From Mixta tenebrionis (GTDB lineage Bacteria > Pseudomonadota > Gammaproteobacteria > Enterobacterales > Enterobacteriaceae): a DNA stretch of 64,000 nucleotides. The notes under the pieces were generated by a model that was not told the DNA's origin, ran no database searches, and saw only the letters and a list, made by a program, of their open reading frames with translations. The stretch is taken from positions 62,001 to 126,000 of the forward strand of contig NZ_VHQI01000003.1 in the NCBI RefSeq assembly GCF_006517625.1, read 5' to 3'. Position 1 is the first letter of the stretch, and each line of letters opens with the position of its first letter. A program made the position numbers and the translations under genes. Below are positions 28,450-37,628 of this stretch, piece after piece.

Positions 28450-30183
28450 TTACATACGCTCAACCGTCTCAATTCCCAGCGTATCCAGACCCTGCTTCAG
28501 CGTTCTTGCCGTCAGCAGCGCCAGCTTCAGACGGCTCTGACGCACCGCTTCATCTTCCGCTGACAAAATCGGACAGTGTTCATAGAAACCGGAGAACAGG
28601 CCTGCCAGATCGTACAGATAGGCACACATCACGTGCGGCGTGCCGTCGCGCGCAACCTGCGTAATCGTCTCTTCAAACTGCAACAGACGAGCCGCCAGCT
28701 GCGCTTCGCGCGCGTCGCTCAGCTGAATCTTGCCTGCCAGCGGCGCCGTCTCGTCAATGCCTGCCTTGCGGAATACTGACAGCACGCGCGTATAGGCGTA
28801 CTGCATATAGGGCGCGGTATTGCCCTCAAAGGCCAGCATATTATCCCAGTCGAAAATATAATCGGTGGTGCGGCTCTTCGACAGATCGGCATATTTCACC
28901 GCGCCAATACCGACAATATTCGCCAGCTTGCACAGCTCGTCTGCATCCATATCCGGGTTCTTTTCAGCAACCAGCGCCGTGGCGCGTTCCACCGCTTCAT
29001 CCAACAGATCGGAAAGCTTAATGGTGCCGCCGCTGCGGGTCTTGAATGGACGCCCGTCCTTGCCCAACATCATGCCGAACATATGGTGCTCAAGCGGCAC
29101 CGATTCCGGCACGTAGCCCGCTTTACGTACGATAGTCCAGGCCTGCATCAGATGCTGATGCTGACGAGAATCGATGTAATACAACACGCGATCGGCATGC
29201 AGCTGCTCATAGCGATACTTCGCGCAGGCGATATCCGTGGTGGTGTAAAGATAGCCGCCATCCTTTTTCTGGATGATGACGCCCATCGGTTCGCCTTCCT
29301 TATTTTTAAACTCATCAAGGAAAACCACGGTGGCGCCTTCGCTCTCTACCGCCAGCCCTTTGGCTTTCAAATCGGCCACGATGCCCGGCAGCATATCGTT
29401 GTACAGACTCTCGCCCATCACATCCTTGCGCGTCAGCGTCACGTTAAGACGATCGTAAACCGTCTGGTTCTGCGTCATGGTGATGTCGACCAGCTTTTTC
29501 CACATGGTGCGGCAATACTCGTCGCCGCCCTGTAGTTTCACTACGTAGCCGCGCGCCCGTTCGGCGAATGCTTCATCTTCATCGTAGGTCTTCTTCGCTT
29601 CGCGATAGAAGGCTTCCAGATCGGCAAGGGCGATCGCCTCGTGATGCTCGCGCTGCTGTTTTTCCAGATAAGCGATCAACATACCGAACTGCGTGCCCCA
29701 GTCGCCAACGTGGTTGGCGCGGATAACGTTATGACCGAGGAACTCCAGGGTACGGGCCGCCGCATCGCCGATAATAGTGGAGCGCACGTGACCAACATGC
29801 ATCTCTTTCGCTACGTTTGGCGCAGAGTAGTCGATAACGATGGTTTGCGCCTCTACCGGCGTCACATCCAGCCGCGGCGAAGCAAGCGCGCTTTCGGCCT
29901 GCTGCGCCAGCCACTCCGGCGCGAGAAAAATGTTAATGAAGCCCGGACCGGCGATTTCAACTTTGCTGGCGATGCCGTCCAGCGCAAGATGCTGCACAAC
30001 CTGCTCAGCCAGCTGACGCGGTTGCTGCCCCAGCTTCTTCGCCACCGCCATGATGCCGTTGGCCTGGTAATCGCCAAACTGGACTCTGGCCGACTGACGA
30101 ACCATAGGTTCGCAATCTGCTGGCGCGCCAACGGCGATCATCGCCTGACTAACTTTTTCGGAAAGGAGAGCCTGAATATTCAC
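28450..30183 (-). CDS. argS: Arginyl-tRNA synthetase ArgS
   Basis: 577 aa, the E. coli length. Class I synthetase: an N-terminal tRNA-binding domain, the HVGH version of the HIGH motif ([16 protein letters not shown], about 120-135), a catalytic core and an anticodon-binding C-terminus (ending GIETVERM). I choose the GTG at 30183 because AAGGTAA lies eight bases upstream and [10 protein letters not shown] follows directly, as in E. coli. The frame extends upstream without an RBS. Confidence 0.96.
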   Translation of the reverse strand: MNIQALLSEKVSQAMIAVGAPADCEPMVRQSARVQFGDYQANGIMAVAKKLGQQPRQLAEQVVQHLALDGIASKVEIAGPGFINIFLAPEWLAQQAESALASPRLDVTPVEAQTIVIDYSAPNVAKEMHVGHVRSTIIGDAAARTLEFLGHNVIRANHVGDWGTQFGMLIAYLEKQQREHHEAIALADLEAFYREAKKTYDEDEAFAERARGYVVKLQGGDEYCRTMWKKLVDITMTQNQTVYDRLNVTLTRKDVMGESLYNDMLPGIVADLKAKGLAVESEGATVVFLDEFKNKEGEPMGVIIQKKDGGYLYTTTDIACAKYRYEQLHADRVLYYIDSRQHQHLMQAWTIVRKAGYVPESVPLEHHMFGMMLGKDGRPFKTRSGGTIKLSDLLDEAVERATALVAEKNPDMDADELCKLANIVGIGAVKYADLSKSRTTDYIFDWDNMLAFEGNTAPYMQYAYTRVLSVFRKAGIDETAPLAGKIQLSDAREAQLAARLLQFEETITQVARDGTPHVMCAYLYDLAGLFSGFYEHCPILSAEDEAVRQSRLKLALLTARTLKQGLDTLGIETVERM

Positions 30184-30804
30184 CGAGTTACCTTCATCTG
30201 TCTGCATTGCCCGCCGCGTAGCGGTTATGGGCACGATCGTCACGACGCCTGACAGCCTGGCAGGTTGCTGTACAATAGCGTCGGGGAAAAAAGAAGGGGA
30301 GAAGTATACTCGATTTGGAAGGAGGCGTCAGCAGCCCCAACGGGCGGAAACATGGCTGAGTATGTTTCCGCCGGGGAGAAAAAAGGTTAGCGGCGACGAA
30401 AATGTCGGTATGGATTGCTGACCGTTTTTTCATTACGCACCTTCCAGTGGCGGGAGATAGCAAACCCCATCAGCGCGATAAGAACTGCAATAATAATGAG
30501 TTTAAACATATAGCCATTCCTTGTGTGATGGTTCGGGTAAATTTATAAGAAAGGCTTAGGGGCCGCAATTGTCGCGCGGTCCAATTAGGAATTACCTTAA
30601 GCCTCGAACAAACGTAATGTAAAACATAAAGTTAATGGTGTTTTTATAAAATATTTTTTGGTCTTGTACCGTGCTAAACTGGACATTAATACGATAAATT
30701 ACGTTAATTTATCAAGAATATTTAAGTTAAAAGGTATTTTTATAACTATCAATGGCCTTGTGATTGCGTTCGCAGGGCATCAATACTTTAGCATAATTGT
30801 ATAA
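30184..30804. other. Promoter region between argS and yecM
   Basis: About 620 bp with one small open frame (30387-30509). The part after 30580 is strongly AT-rich and probably carries the yecM promoter, but I cannot pick one element with confidence. Confidence 0.4.
30387..30509 (-). CDS. Small membrane protein, 40 aa, unknown
   Basis: MFKLIIIAVLIALMGFAISR is one hydrophobic helix (residues 3-19) followed by a basic, soluble tail ending in RHFRRR. AAGGAA lies eight bases before the ATG. The layout (one N-terminal helix, positive C-terminal tail) is that of many enterobacterial single-span small proteins. I do not recognise the family. It sits upstream of argS on the same strand. Confidence 0.55.
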   Translation of the reverse strand: MFKLIIIAVLIALMGFAISRHWKVRNEKTVSNPYRHFRRR

Positions 30805-30816
30805 ATGTGGGGGCTA

Positions 30817-31383
30817 ATGGTGCCGTTCAGGAATAATCTGGAAGCGCTTTTCGACCTGGCAGAAGACCTGCCACGCTTTGAACAACAGCTGATCGATCTG
30901 GCGGAAAAGCTGGGTTTAACGCTGGAAAACCTTGAGGCCGACCATATTTCGCTGCGTTGTCATCAAATCACCACGGCGGAGCGCTGGAAGCAGGGGCTGA
31001 TGCAGGTTGGACGCCTGTTCTCAGAAAATATGATCAACGGACGTCCTGTCTGCTTGTTTGAGCTGGATACGCCGCTGACGGTGGGGCCGTGGCGCATCAG
31101 CGTGGTTGAGCTGCCGTGGCCCGGTCAGAAACTCTATCGCCATGAAGGCTGGGAGCACGTTGAGATTGTGCTGCGCGGCGATCCGCAAACGCTGGGCGCG
31201 CGGGCGATGTCGCTGTTATCCGATAGCGGTCTGCTACAGCCGGGCATCTCGTTTAAAACCAGCGCGCCGCAGGGAGAGAATGAACGCCTGCCTAATCCGA
31301 CGCTGGCGGTAACCAATGGACAGATCACCATTAAATTCCATCCGTGGAGCATTCAGGAGATCGTCGCCAGCGAGCAGCAGTAA
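30817..31383 (+). CDS. yecM: YecM family protein (VOC-like fold)
   Basis: 188 aa, the same length as E. coli YecM and clearly homologous (ADHISLRCHQ, AERWKQGL, SENMINGRPVC, ELPWPGQK, HEGWEHVEIVL, LPNPTLAVTNGQITIKFHPWS). The fold resembles vicinal-oxygen-chelate enzymes with a possible metal site (His and Glu in ADHIS and EHVEI). The biochemical role is not known. The start is uncertain: ATG 30805, ATG 30817 and GTG 30820 are all in frame around a GGGGG stretch. In E. coli yecM also lies between argS and cutC. Confidence 0.9.
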   Translation: MVPFRNNLEALFDLAEDLPRFEQQLIDLAEKLGLTLENLEADHISLRCHQITTAERWKQGLMQVGRLFSENMINGRPVCLFELDTPLTVGPWRISVVELPWPGQKLYRHEGWEHVEIVLRGDPQTLGARAMSLLSDSGLLQPGISFKTSAPQGENERLPNPTLAVTNGQITIKFHPWSIQEIVASEQQ

Positions 31384-31583
31384 CCGCCGGCGGGGCGCAG
31401 GGCGCAGGGGCTGACAAAGGGAAAAAGATTAGGGTTTTCGCTACTTCGGAGCGGCGCTGTGATGGCGGTCTATCCACAGAGCGGAATTGAATGCCATGAT
31501 TACTCTTCTCACTATACTGCCCTGCAAACTGAGCTCAACGGAAATCAGGTAACCAGCCAGCAGTCATTAAACAGGAGGATGAA

Positions 31584-32336
31584 ATGGTTAAACTGGAAGT
31601 ATGCTGCTACGGAGTGGACTGTGCGGTTATCGCACAGGAAGCGGGCGCCGATCGGGTTGAGCTATGCGCGGCGCCGAAAGAGGGCGGATTAACGCCTTCC
31701 TTCGGTATGTTGCAGGCGGCGCTGGCGCAGCTTGAAATACCGGTTCATCCCATTGTTCGTCCACGCGGCGGCGATTTTTGCTACAGCGCCAGTGAATTTG
31801 CCGCTATGAAATCTGATGTGGCGATGATCCGCGAGCTGGGTTTTCCCGGCGTGGTATTTGGCATGCTGGATGAAGATGCACATATAGATATCAGGAAGAT
31901 GCGCGAGATTATGCCGCTGTGCGGCGACATGCAGGTAACTTTCCATCGCGCATTCGATCTCTGCCATAGCCCGAAACGCGCGCTGGAGATGTTGACCGGG
32001 CTGGGCGTTGCGCGCATTCTGACGTCGGGGCAGCAGCAGAGCGCCGAAAGTGGAATTGTGCTGTTAAAGGAACTTACTGAGTTAAGTGAAGGTCCAATCA
32101 TTATGGCAGGCGCGGGAGTACGGTTGAGCAATCTGCAAAAGTTTCTGGATGCCGGCATTCGCGAGCTGCACAGTTCTGCCGCGCAGCTGGTGGCTTCACC
32201 GATGCGCTATCGCAAAGCGGGCGTTTCCATGAGCTCCGCTGTTGAAACCGATGAGTTCAGCCGTCACTGCGTGGATGGCGACATGGTTGAGGCGATGAAA
32301 AGTATTATGCAGTTGAATACCGCCCGGGTCGCCTGA
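31584..32336 (+). CDS. cutC: CutC family protein
   Basis: 250 aa TIM-barrel protein of the CutC family ([54 protein letters not shown]). It was once linked to copper homeostasis; in E. coli that phenotype was later assigned to the MicL RNA produced from the gene's 3' end. An AGGAGGATGAA RBS precedes the ATG. The coding sequence holds a sigma-E-like promoter near its 3' end. Confidence 0.94.
   Translation: MVKLEVCCYGVDCAVIAQEAGADRVELCAAPKEGGLTPSFGMLQAALAQLEIPVHPIVRPRGGDFCYSASEFAAMKSDVAMIRELGFPGVVFGMLDEDAHIDIRKMREIMPLCGDMQVTFHRAFDLCHSPKRALEMLTGLGVARILTSGQQQSAESGIVLLKELTELSEGPIIMAGAGVRLSNLQKFLDAGIRELHSSAAQLVASPMRYRKAGVSMSSAVETDEFSRHCVDGDMVEAMKSIMQLNTARVA
32069..32097 (+). promoter_or_regulatory. 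Sigma-E-like promoter inside cutC
   Basis: GGAACTT (32069-32075) is the canonical -35 of sigma-E. It is followed after 17 bp by TCCAA (32093-32097), a near match to the TCTGA/TCAAA -10. Confidence 0.6.
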
Positions 32337-32425
32337 ACCCTGACAGTTTTTGCCGCGCAGCACGCCGTTCCTCAGACGTGATGTTTGCAAGTACCAAACC
32401 CCAGCATGTTGTTGGGGTTTTTTTT
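32104..32425 (+). ncRNA. micL: MicL-like RNA from the cutC 3' end
   Basis: A transcript from the sigma-E-like promoter to the terminator at 32396-32427 would be about 320 nt. E. coli MicL is about 308 nt, made from a sigma-E promoter inside cutC, processed to an 80-nt 3' piece, and represses lpp. Location, promoter type and length agree; the lpp seed was not checked. Confidence 0.6.
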
Positions 32426-32427
32426 AT
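32396..32427 (+). terminator. Terminator of cutC / MicL-like RNA
   Basis: AAACCCCA / TGGGGTTT, an 8-bp stem with a 9-nt loop followed by a run of T. Confidence 0.85.
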
Positions 32428-33284
32428 TTCACCGCCATGTGGTCAGAACTCACCGACGGCGCGATCCCCGCAAGTCTTGTTACGTTTCCCCTGGCAGCGG
32501 CGCGTCGTTAACCTGCCATTCAGGCGCAGGCATTATGCGCTCAGAGTGATTTTATTACCCTGCGCTCAGCCTTTTCGCAGCAGATCAGATCAATCGCCTG
32601 GTAGCGGCAAGGTTAATTTGCGGCTATTAATTTATGCGGGTAATAATATCTGTTGGTAATTTTTAGCGTGTTGATGATATGCGTTTTTTCAGATGTATAG
32701 TTCAATCTTATAAAATTAACGCTGGCTAATTTATTATCGCTGCCGGCAAATATAATAAAGAAAAGCTTTATTATAAGAAAATGAGCGTTAATATCGTAAA
32801 ATAAAAGTGCATTGAGGTTATTTAAGCGTGAAATTAGTGTGGTGATTTTATTTTTGGCTAAACAAGGTGCGGGCGCTGCCGTATTTTCTCACTTAACTGC
32901 TCTTCTGCTCTTTGCGCCAGTACGCTTACCGCTATTGAAGGGTAATATTTCGTTGCTGCGTCTTTCTTGCTGTGTACTGTGCCCCTTATGCGGTGATTAT
33001 CCGCTGGCGCAAGGATATGCGTTCATGGATTTTTCTTATGTAAATTAAAAGCTTATAACTTAACAGGCAGTGGTTGATAAGATATTTCTGTGTTGGCAGG
33101 TTAAGGCGTATAATCAACGCCGGTGCTTTTTATTCAGCATCAGACACAGCAAAGCCAGAGTAAGGTAATATTATATTCCGCCAAATAATAGGTGGCTAAA
33201 AATATTCTTTTACTATGGTTGCAGATGAAATGTTAATGTTTGTCGTGCTGTGATGGCATATCAGCGAATTAAGGTAAATATTTT
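32428..33284. other. AT-rich gap upstream of tehA
   Basis: About 860 bp without a credible gene. A perfect 10-bp inverted repeat TATAATAAAG-AAAAG-CTTTATTATA lies at 32751-32775. The E. coli torYZ genes that follow cutC are absent. AAGGTAA near 33270 serves as the tehA RBS. Confidence 0.5.
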
Positions 33285-34283
33285 ATGAGGAAACAGAGCC
33301 CGCGGGGAGCGATTAATCTGCCGGCCAGCTATTTTGGTATGGTATTAGGCATCATCGGAACGGGTTTCGCCTGGCGCTATGCCGCAACTATCTGGCCGGT
33401 ATCGGCAATGCCGGGCATGGTATTAATTAGCATGGCGATAGCGGTATGGGCGCTACTGGCGAGCTTTTTCATTATCCGCCTGATCCGCCATCCTTATGCT
33501 CTGTTAGATGAGGTGCGCCATCCATTAAAAGGCAGCTTTGTTAGCCTGTTTCCTGCAACGACCATGCTGGTTTCAATTGGCGTCACGCCCTGGCAGCGCT
33601 CCGCTGGCGAAGCGCTGTTTATAACTGGCGTTGCGATACAGCTGGGATATGCCGCCTGGCAGGGCGCCGGACTGTGGCGCGGCGCACATCCCGCGACGGC
33701 GACTACGCCGGGCCTCTATTTGCCTACCGTGGCGAATAATTTTATCAGCGCGATGGCCTGCGGCGCGCTGGGCTATCACGATATGGGTATTCTGTTTCTG
33801 GGCGCCGGGATATTTTCATGGCTTAGTCTGGAGCCGGCAATCTTACACCGGCTACGCAGTCACGGTGAAATGCCGCTGGCGGTGCGCCCCTCGTTGGGTA
33901 TTCAGATGGCGCCGGCGTTTGTTGCCTGTAGCGCCTGGCTTAGCGTTAATGGCGGGCAGGTAGATGTGCTGGCGAAAATGCTGTTTGGCTATGGTCTGCT
34001 GCAGCTGTTGTTTATGATCCGTCTTATTCCCTGGTATGCCAGCCAGCCGTTTAACGCTTCATTCTGGAGTTTTTCATTCGGTGTTTCTTCGCTGGCAAAT
34101 ACGGCGCTTCATTTAGGGCACAGCGCTTCCGGCGGCGCGTTATACCATCTCGCCATCCCGCTTTTTATTATCGCTAACCTTGTTATCGCCCTGCTTATCT
34201 TCCGCACGCTGCTGCTTCTGCTGCAGGGGAAATTGCTGGTGCGCGCGGAACCCTCGCCGCCAGCGTCATCAGTAAATAGTTAA
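33285..34283 (+). CDS. tehA: TehA family transporter (SLAC1/C4-dicarboxylate type)
   Basis: 332 aa with ten membrane segments, close to E. coli TehA (330 aa) along its length: [81 protein letters not shown]. TehA is the bacterial model for plant SLAC1 anion channels, and overexpression gives tellurite tolerance. The gating phenylalanine region ([11 protein letters not shown]) is intact. The usual partner tehB is missing. Confidence 0.92.
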   Translation: MRKQSPRGAINLPASYFGMVLGIIGTGFAWRYAATIWPVSAMPGMVLISMAIAVWALLASFFIIRLIRHPYALLDEVRHPLKGSFVSLFPATTMLVSIGVTPWQRSAGEALFITGVAIQLGYAAWQGAGLWRGAHPATATTPGLYLPTVANNFISAMACGALGYHDMGILFLGAGIFSWLSLEPAILHRLRSHGEMPLAVRPSLGIQMAPAFVACSAWLSVNGGQVDVLAKMLFGYGLLQLLFMIRLIPWYASQPFNASFWSFSFGVSSLANTALHLGHSASGGALYHLAIPLFIIANLVIALLIFRTLLLLLQGKLLVRAEPSPPASSVNS

Positions 34284-34313
34284 GAACAGCTCTGATTTTT
34301 TATCCTGATTCCG

Positions 34314-34338
34314 GCCCCGCATGCGCGGGGCTTTTTTA
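34314..34338 (+). terminator. Terminator of tehA
   Basis: GCCCCGC-ATGC-GCGGGGC followed by six T, 30 bp after the tehA stop. Confidence 0.92.
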
Positions 34339-34657
34339 TTTCCCCAATGTTTTACGCACCGTCGAGAAGAGCGTTGCTAATATATCTGGCTGCAACGGCT
34401 TAATGATTTTTAACATGAGAAACAAAGTGATAGCACGCGCTGTTTCGCGTCAGTGACTGCATCACCTGCAAATGGTCTTTTTTTTCAGCGTAATTGCTAA
34501 TGCTGGCGGCGTTGCTATGTCTGAGCAGAATGGTCAGCCATAGATGCGGGTTAAGATTATTCCCAAACTGTTAAGTTGTGTTATTGTATAACCATTATCA
34601 TTATTGATGATTTTGATCGATGGTAAAACCTGATATGGAAGCTTTGGGGAGACTAAG
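34339..34657. other. Gap between tehA and the lipoprotein gene
   Basis: No gene. The AT-rich second half (about 34550-34640) probably carries the promoter for the lipoprotein gene. Confidence 0.4.
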
Positions 34658-35110
34658 ATGAAAAGCAGGGTAGCAGGAGCTGCTATTGCGGTAATAGTGT
34701 TAGCCTTAATGGGATGCAAGGAAGAAGAGGGCATCCATTTTATCAAAAATCCTGATAACCCCGGCGAAGTGTTAACGCCTCCCGCCTGGGCCAGTATGGC
34801 GCGTGAAGAGCTGCAAGGCGCGCTTTCGATGAGCGTTTTTAGCGCCAGATGCAAACTACTGTATCGTGACAGCCGCTGGTTTGTAGGCTGTAAGCCGGCG
34901 AACGCTAAGGCGCCGGTGATGTTGTATGCGCTTAAAAAAAACGAGGCGTTAAGGGAAAGTTTTATCGCGATGGCCGTTAATAACCAGGCCAGACAATATA
35001 CCCGACAGAATGTACTGCTGCGGCAGATTGTGGTATCCGCTGAGCCGCATGAGCCGGCGCTGATAATTGAAAAGCTACAGCAGGATTTTACTGCTTTGAA
35101 TGACGCATAA
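34658..35110 (+). CDS. Predicted lipoprotein, unknown function
   Basis: 150 aa. A lipoprotein signal peptide ends in the lipobox LALMGC, with Cys20 followed by acidic residues (KEEEG); a Lys at +2 leaves inner versus outer membrane sorting open. The mature part has a possible disulfide pair (SARCKLLYRDSRWFVGC) and no domain I recognise. GGGGAG precedes the ATG. It stands alone, followed by a minisatellite. Not found in the E. coli order here, so accessory. Confidence 0.8.
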   Translation: MKSRVAGAAIAVIVLALMGCKEEEGIHFIKNPDNPGEVLTPPAWASMAREELQGALSMSVFSARCKLLYRDSRWFVGCKPANAKAPVMLYALKKNEALRESFIAMAVNNQARQYTRQNVLLRQIVVSAEPHEPALIIEKLQQDFTALNDA

Positions 35111-35228
35111 AATATTTATGCGGTTTTAAACGGGCGGCTGAAAACAGTATCGGTTGTATTACAGGTTCGTAGCCGTCAGGTAATAACAACCATCCAGCGA
35201 ATGTTAGCTGCGGGCATAACGTAGCCGC
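35111..35228. other. Gap between the lipoprotein gene and the minisatellite
   Basis: Nothing recognised beyond short GC-rich stretches; no clear terminator. Confidence 0.4.
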
Positions 35229-35402
35229 ACAGGAAAGTCAGGCCATACAGGGAAGCCAGCCATACAGGAAAGTCAGCCATACAGGAAAGCCAGCCATACA
35301 GGAAAGTCAGCCATACAGGAAAGCCAGCCATACAGGAAAGTCAGGCCATACAGGAAAGTCAGGCCATACAGGAAAGTCAGGCCATACAGGAAAGTCAGCC
35401 AT
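35229..35402. repeat. Minisatellite: ten tandem 17/18-bp units
   Basis: Units read ACAGGAAAGTCAG(G)CCAT. Units 1 and 7-9 are 18 bp (extra G), the others 17 bp. Units 3-6 alternate AAAGTCAG and AAAGCCAG, a 34-bp higher-order repeat, while 7-9 are identical. This is the pattern left by slippage. It is not part of a credible open frame. Confidence 0.95.
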
Positions 35403-36072
35403 CCGCTGCTAACGCTGCGTAGCCTGGCTGGCTGCTCTGTGGAAATTCTTGTAGCAGGCCGTCGTTGGCTGATTGCTGGTTGGGCGCCTTTCTGATGAAA
35501 ACGTTCATCACATCTCTTTTCTCCCCATCTTTTTCCAGGTAATGGGCGCTCTGGTGCTTTTTCCGCAGAGATAGCTATTACTTTTAATACGCGAGGCTGT
35601 TTGTTTTTTCATCACTGGCGATGCGATCTTAATCAAATTCTGATTGGCAGGGTATCGTCATTGATAACCTTTTCTTACTACATAAGCGATGCTTGAGCGT
35701 GTGGGGAAGAAATTTTTATTTATGCTCTTTTTTATTTATCTCTTTGAAATTAGACGTAATTTATTTGTGATGTTTTCTTCGTTTGCGACAAGTTTTTTCT
35801 TCTCATCCTCATCCGACATGCTCAAATATCAGTGCTCTGCTATGCATTCCTTTGAAAGTATTGCGCTTTTTCCAGCCTTCTGAGGCTGGAGCGCGGTAAC
35901 AGGCAAGCAATTCTGATGCTTAAGAAAAAAATTTATAATTTTTTTTACCTTAAGTTACCGTTAAGCCTGTTTAAGCTGTTTTTGCGAAAAAACGGTTAGC
36001 TGACATGGGTTTAGCTCATGCTTTATCACCCCTTACACTGCACTAATCCTACGTTTAGCTATCAAAAATGAC
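35403..36072. other. AT-rich gap before the phage-like cassette
   Basis: About 670 bp. The only frame (35689-35883) is Phe/Ser-rich, without an RBS, and probably chance. No integrase or attachment site was recognised. Confidence 0.45.
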
Positions 36073-36093
36073 CCGCCGCAAAGGCGGTTTTTT
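36073..36093 (+). terminator. Small terminator at the left edge of the phage-like cassette
   Basis: CCGCC-GCAAA-GGCGG followed by six T. Confidence 0.7.
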
Positions 36094-36105
36094 CAGTAAA
36101 TAAAC

Positions 36106-36133
36106 TTGACACTTTTTTAATAGCTAATAGTAT
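36106..36133 (+). promoter_or_regulatory. Rightward sigma-70-like promoter
   Basis: A perfect -35 TTGACA (36106-36111) and TAGTAT (36128-36133) with a 16-bp spacer. It points at two small open frames (36151 and 36309) that run towards the repressor gene. Confidence 0.6.
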
Positions 36134-36150
36134 TTTTAATAACAAAGGTT

Positions 36151-36225
36151 ATGAAATGTGGTGAATGCGTTAACCGCCTCGTCAGCGAACTTATAAGCCG
36201 CATTCATGCTTCAGGAGGTTGTTGA
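36151..36225 (+). CDS. Possible 24-aa peptide, unknown
   Basis: MKCGECVNRLVSELISRIHA..., with CXXC near the start. The ATG is 17 bp after the promoter -10 and has AAAGG just upstream. Short, no known family; may be a leader peptide or the remnant of an early phage gene. Confidence 0.3.
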   Translation: MKCGECVNRLVSELISRIHASGGC

Positions 36226-36308
36226 AGCATAGTTAACCCACGGAGCGGCGCTGTAGCGTCGATGGGAAGTTGGATAACTGACGGGCTGAGTAGCTGAAGA
36301 GGTTCGCC

Positions 36309-36509
36309 ATGATTTATGTCTTATATCGTGTCGCCGGTGGGCAATATTGCGAAATTACCTTACCGGATGAAGATGTGGCGGCTTACCGGCGCAGATCACG
36401 GATTAAAAAGATAGCGACGCCGACAAGTTCGGCTGATGAGGAGAGTTCTACCGCTGGCAAGCGCGGGTCATCTACGGTCAGGAAGCCGTTGGACGGACCT
36501 TCGAGATAG
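36309..36509 (+). CDS. Possible 66-aa protein, antisense to the repressor 3' end
   Basis: AGAGG lies at good spacing before the ATG. The first 26 residues (MIYVLYRVAGGQYCEITLPD...) look protein-like; the rest is Ser/Arg-rich and lies antisense to the repressor C-terminus (from 36383). It could be a truncated phage gene that now reads into foreign sequence, or a true convergent overlap. Confidence 0.35.
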   Translation: MIYVLYRVAGGQYCEITLPDEDVAAYRRRSRIKKIATPTSSADEESSTAGKRGSSTVRKPLDGPSR

Positions 36510-36985
36510 CGATAGACGCTGATGCGTTCGTTAAGCCGGGCGATAACAAGGTCGCCTGATTCCGGCGGAAGATCGGTATCGACGATCACGATACTGCCCG
36601 CAGTGGCTTCAGCGCAACCGCTGTTGCGGTCGATAAGATAGGCTCGCCAGGTTTTTTTGGCGCGGATGCCATTAGGGGTGGTGACGGTTTCGCCGGTTTT
36701 ACCGGCCAGCGTCCAGACAGGCACGTCACTGGCCGCGGGAGCTTGCGAAAAGCCTTCTTTAGCTGAAGGCCCTTGCATCTCTCCCTGACCTTTGGCCAGC
36801 CACTCAACGTTGACGTTGAGCGCTGCCGCGATGTCGACCAGCTTACGCGAGCCGGCAGCCTGACCTTTCGTCAGGCGCCAGATAGTCGGCTGAGAAACGC
36901 CGGATGCTTTTGCCAAAGCACCCTGCGTCATCCCGGCCATTGTCATCGCCATATTGAGCCGCGTAGCAAGAGAATCTGTTTTCAT
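36383..36985 (-). CDS. Phage-type repressor, XRE helix-turn-helix with S24-like C-terminal domain
   Basis: 200 aa. The N-terminal XRE HTH (MTQGALAKASGVSQPTIWRL, about residues 19-38) is joined by a linker to a LexA/CI-type domain (AGSIVIVDTDLPPESGDLVIARLN). The Ser-Lys dyad expected of a self-cleaving repressor is not evident: the usual serine position reads GSIVIVD. SOS cleavage is therefore doubtful. I start at 36985, which puts the HTH near the N-terminus; no RBS is seen, so the message may be leaderless. Divergent from the lysozyme gene and the likely regulator of it. Confidence 0.85.
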   Translation of the reverse strand: MKTDSLATRLNMAMTMAGMTQGALAKASGVSQPTIWRLTKGQAAGSRKLVDIAAALNVNVEWLAKGQGEMQGPSAKEGFSQAPAASDVPVWTLAGKTGETVTTPNGIRAKKTWRAYLIDRNSGCAEATAGSIVIVDTDLPPESGDLVIARLNERISVYRYLEGPSNGFLTVDDPRLPAVELSSSAELVGVAIFLIRDLRR

Positions 36986-37050
36986 AAACGAAAATTTATA
37001 GCGTGCCGTATTGTTCGTCAAACACGCTTTGCTATCGCCTGAATTTATAC

Positions 37051-37088
37051 GTTTTGTTATGGATTCTCAGCATTATACATAACAGAAC
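37051..37088. promoter_or_regulatory. Candidate repressor operator
   Basis: GTTTTGTTATG (37051-37061) and CATAACAGAAC (37078-37088) are inverted repeats matching at 10 of 11 positions, 16 bp apart. AACGAAAA occurs next to the right arm (37086-37093) and again at 36987-36994 beside the repressor start. They lie between the divergent repressor and lysozyme genes. Confidence 0.5.
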
Positions 37089-37157
37089 GAAAACCACCAA
37101 TGTGTCGGAGCCAATTTTTACTAAGGTCGCGGGTTAGCCGTAAAAAGGAGCGTAAAG

Positions 37158-37628
37158 ATGAGCGAAATAATAAAAATTCTTAAATTTGAAGAGGGTTATC
37201 GGGCCAAACCTTATATCGATACCGAAGGTTTTCCTACCGTGGCTTACGGCATCAAGCTTGGGCCACGCGGCTGCCCGATAGAGCACTATACCTTTACGGT
37301 ACCTGAGGCGGTAGGCAGTATCTGGCTGGAAAATCTGTTAGCGAATAACAGGTTGCAGATGAACGGCATTCCAGCGATTGTCGATGCGCTTCAGCACTGT
37401 AACCAACCACGTAGCGATATTTTATACAGTATGGCATGGCAAATGGGCGTTGACGGCCTTGCCGGTTTTAAAAATACGCTGGCCCTGATTGCGCAGGAAA
37501 ACTTTACTGCCGCCGCCAGCAGTATGTTGATGAGCAAGTGGGCACGACAAACGCCCAATCGGGCGAAGCGTCATGCTGAAGCGATGCGTAGCGGTAGTTA
37601 TCAAAGCTACAAAGGGGTGATCATATGA
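37158..37628 (+). CDS. T4-type lysozyme/endolysin (GH24)
   Basis: 156 aa. Cleaves the peptidoglycan glycan chain. The T4 lysozyme triad is recognisable as Glu11, Asp21 (YIDTEG) and Thr27, with one extra residue relative to T4. QMGVDGLAGFKNTL and SKWARQTPNRAKRHAEAMRSG match the T4 C-terminal lobe. No signal or SAR sequence, so it needs a holin to cross the membrane. AAGGAG precedes the ATG. The stop overlaps the next gene (ATGA). Confidence 0.92.
   Translation: MSEIIKILKFEEGYRAKPYIDTEGFPTVAYGIKLGPRGCPIEHYTFTVPEAVGSIWLENLLANNRLQMNGIPAIVDALQHCNQPRSDILYSMAWQMGVDGLAGFKNTLALIAQENFTAAASSMLMSKWARQTPNRAKRHAEAMRSGSYQSYKGVII

Noticed and set aside
32812-33048. 78-codon frame between cutC and tehA
   Set aside because: No RBS, composition like chance AT-rich sequence.
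35229-35402. CRISPR array
   Set aside because: Units are contiguous 17/18-bp repeats without unique spacers; no cas genes.
35689-35883. 64-codon Phe/Ser-rich frame
   Set aside because: No RBS, low complexity, in an AT-rich gap.
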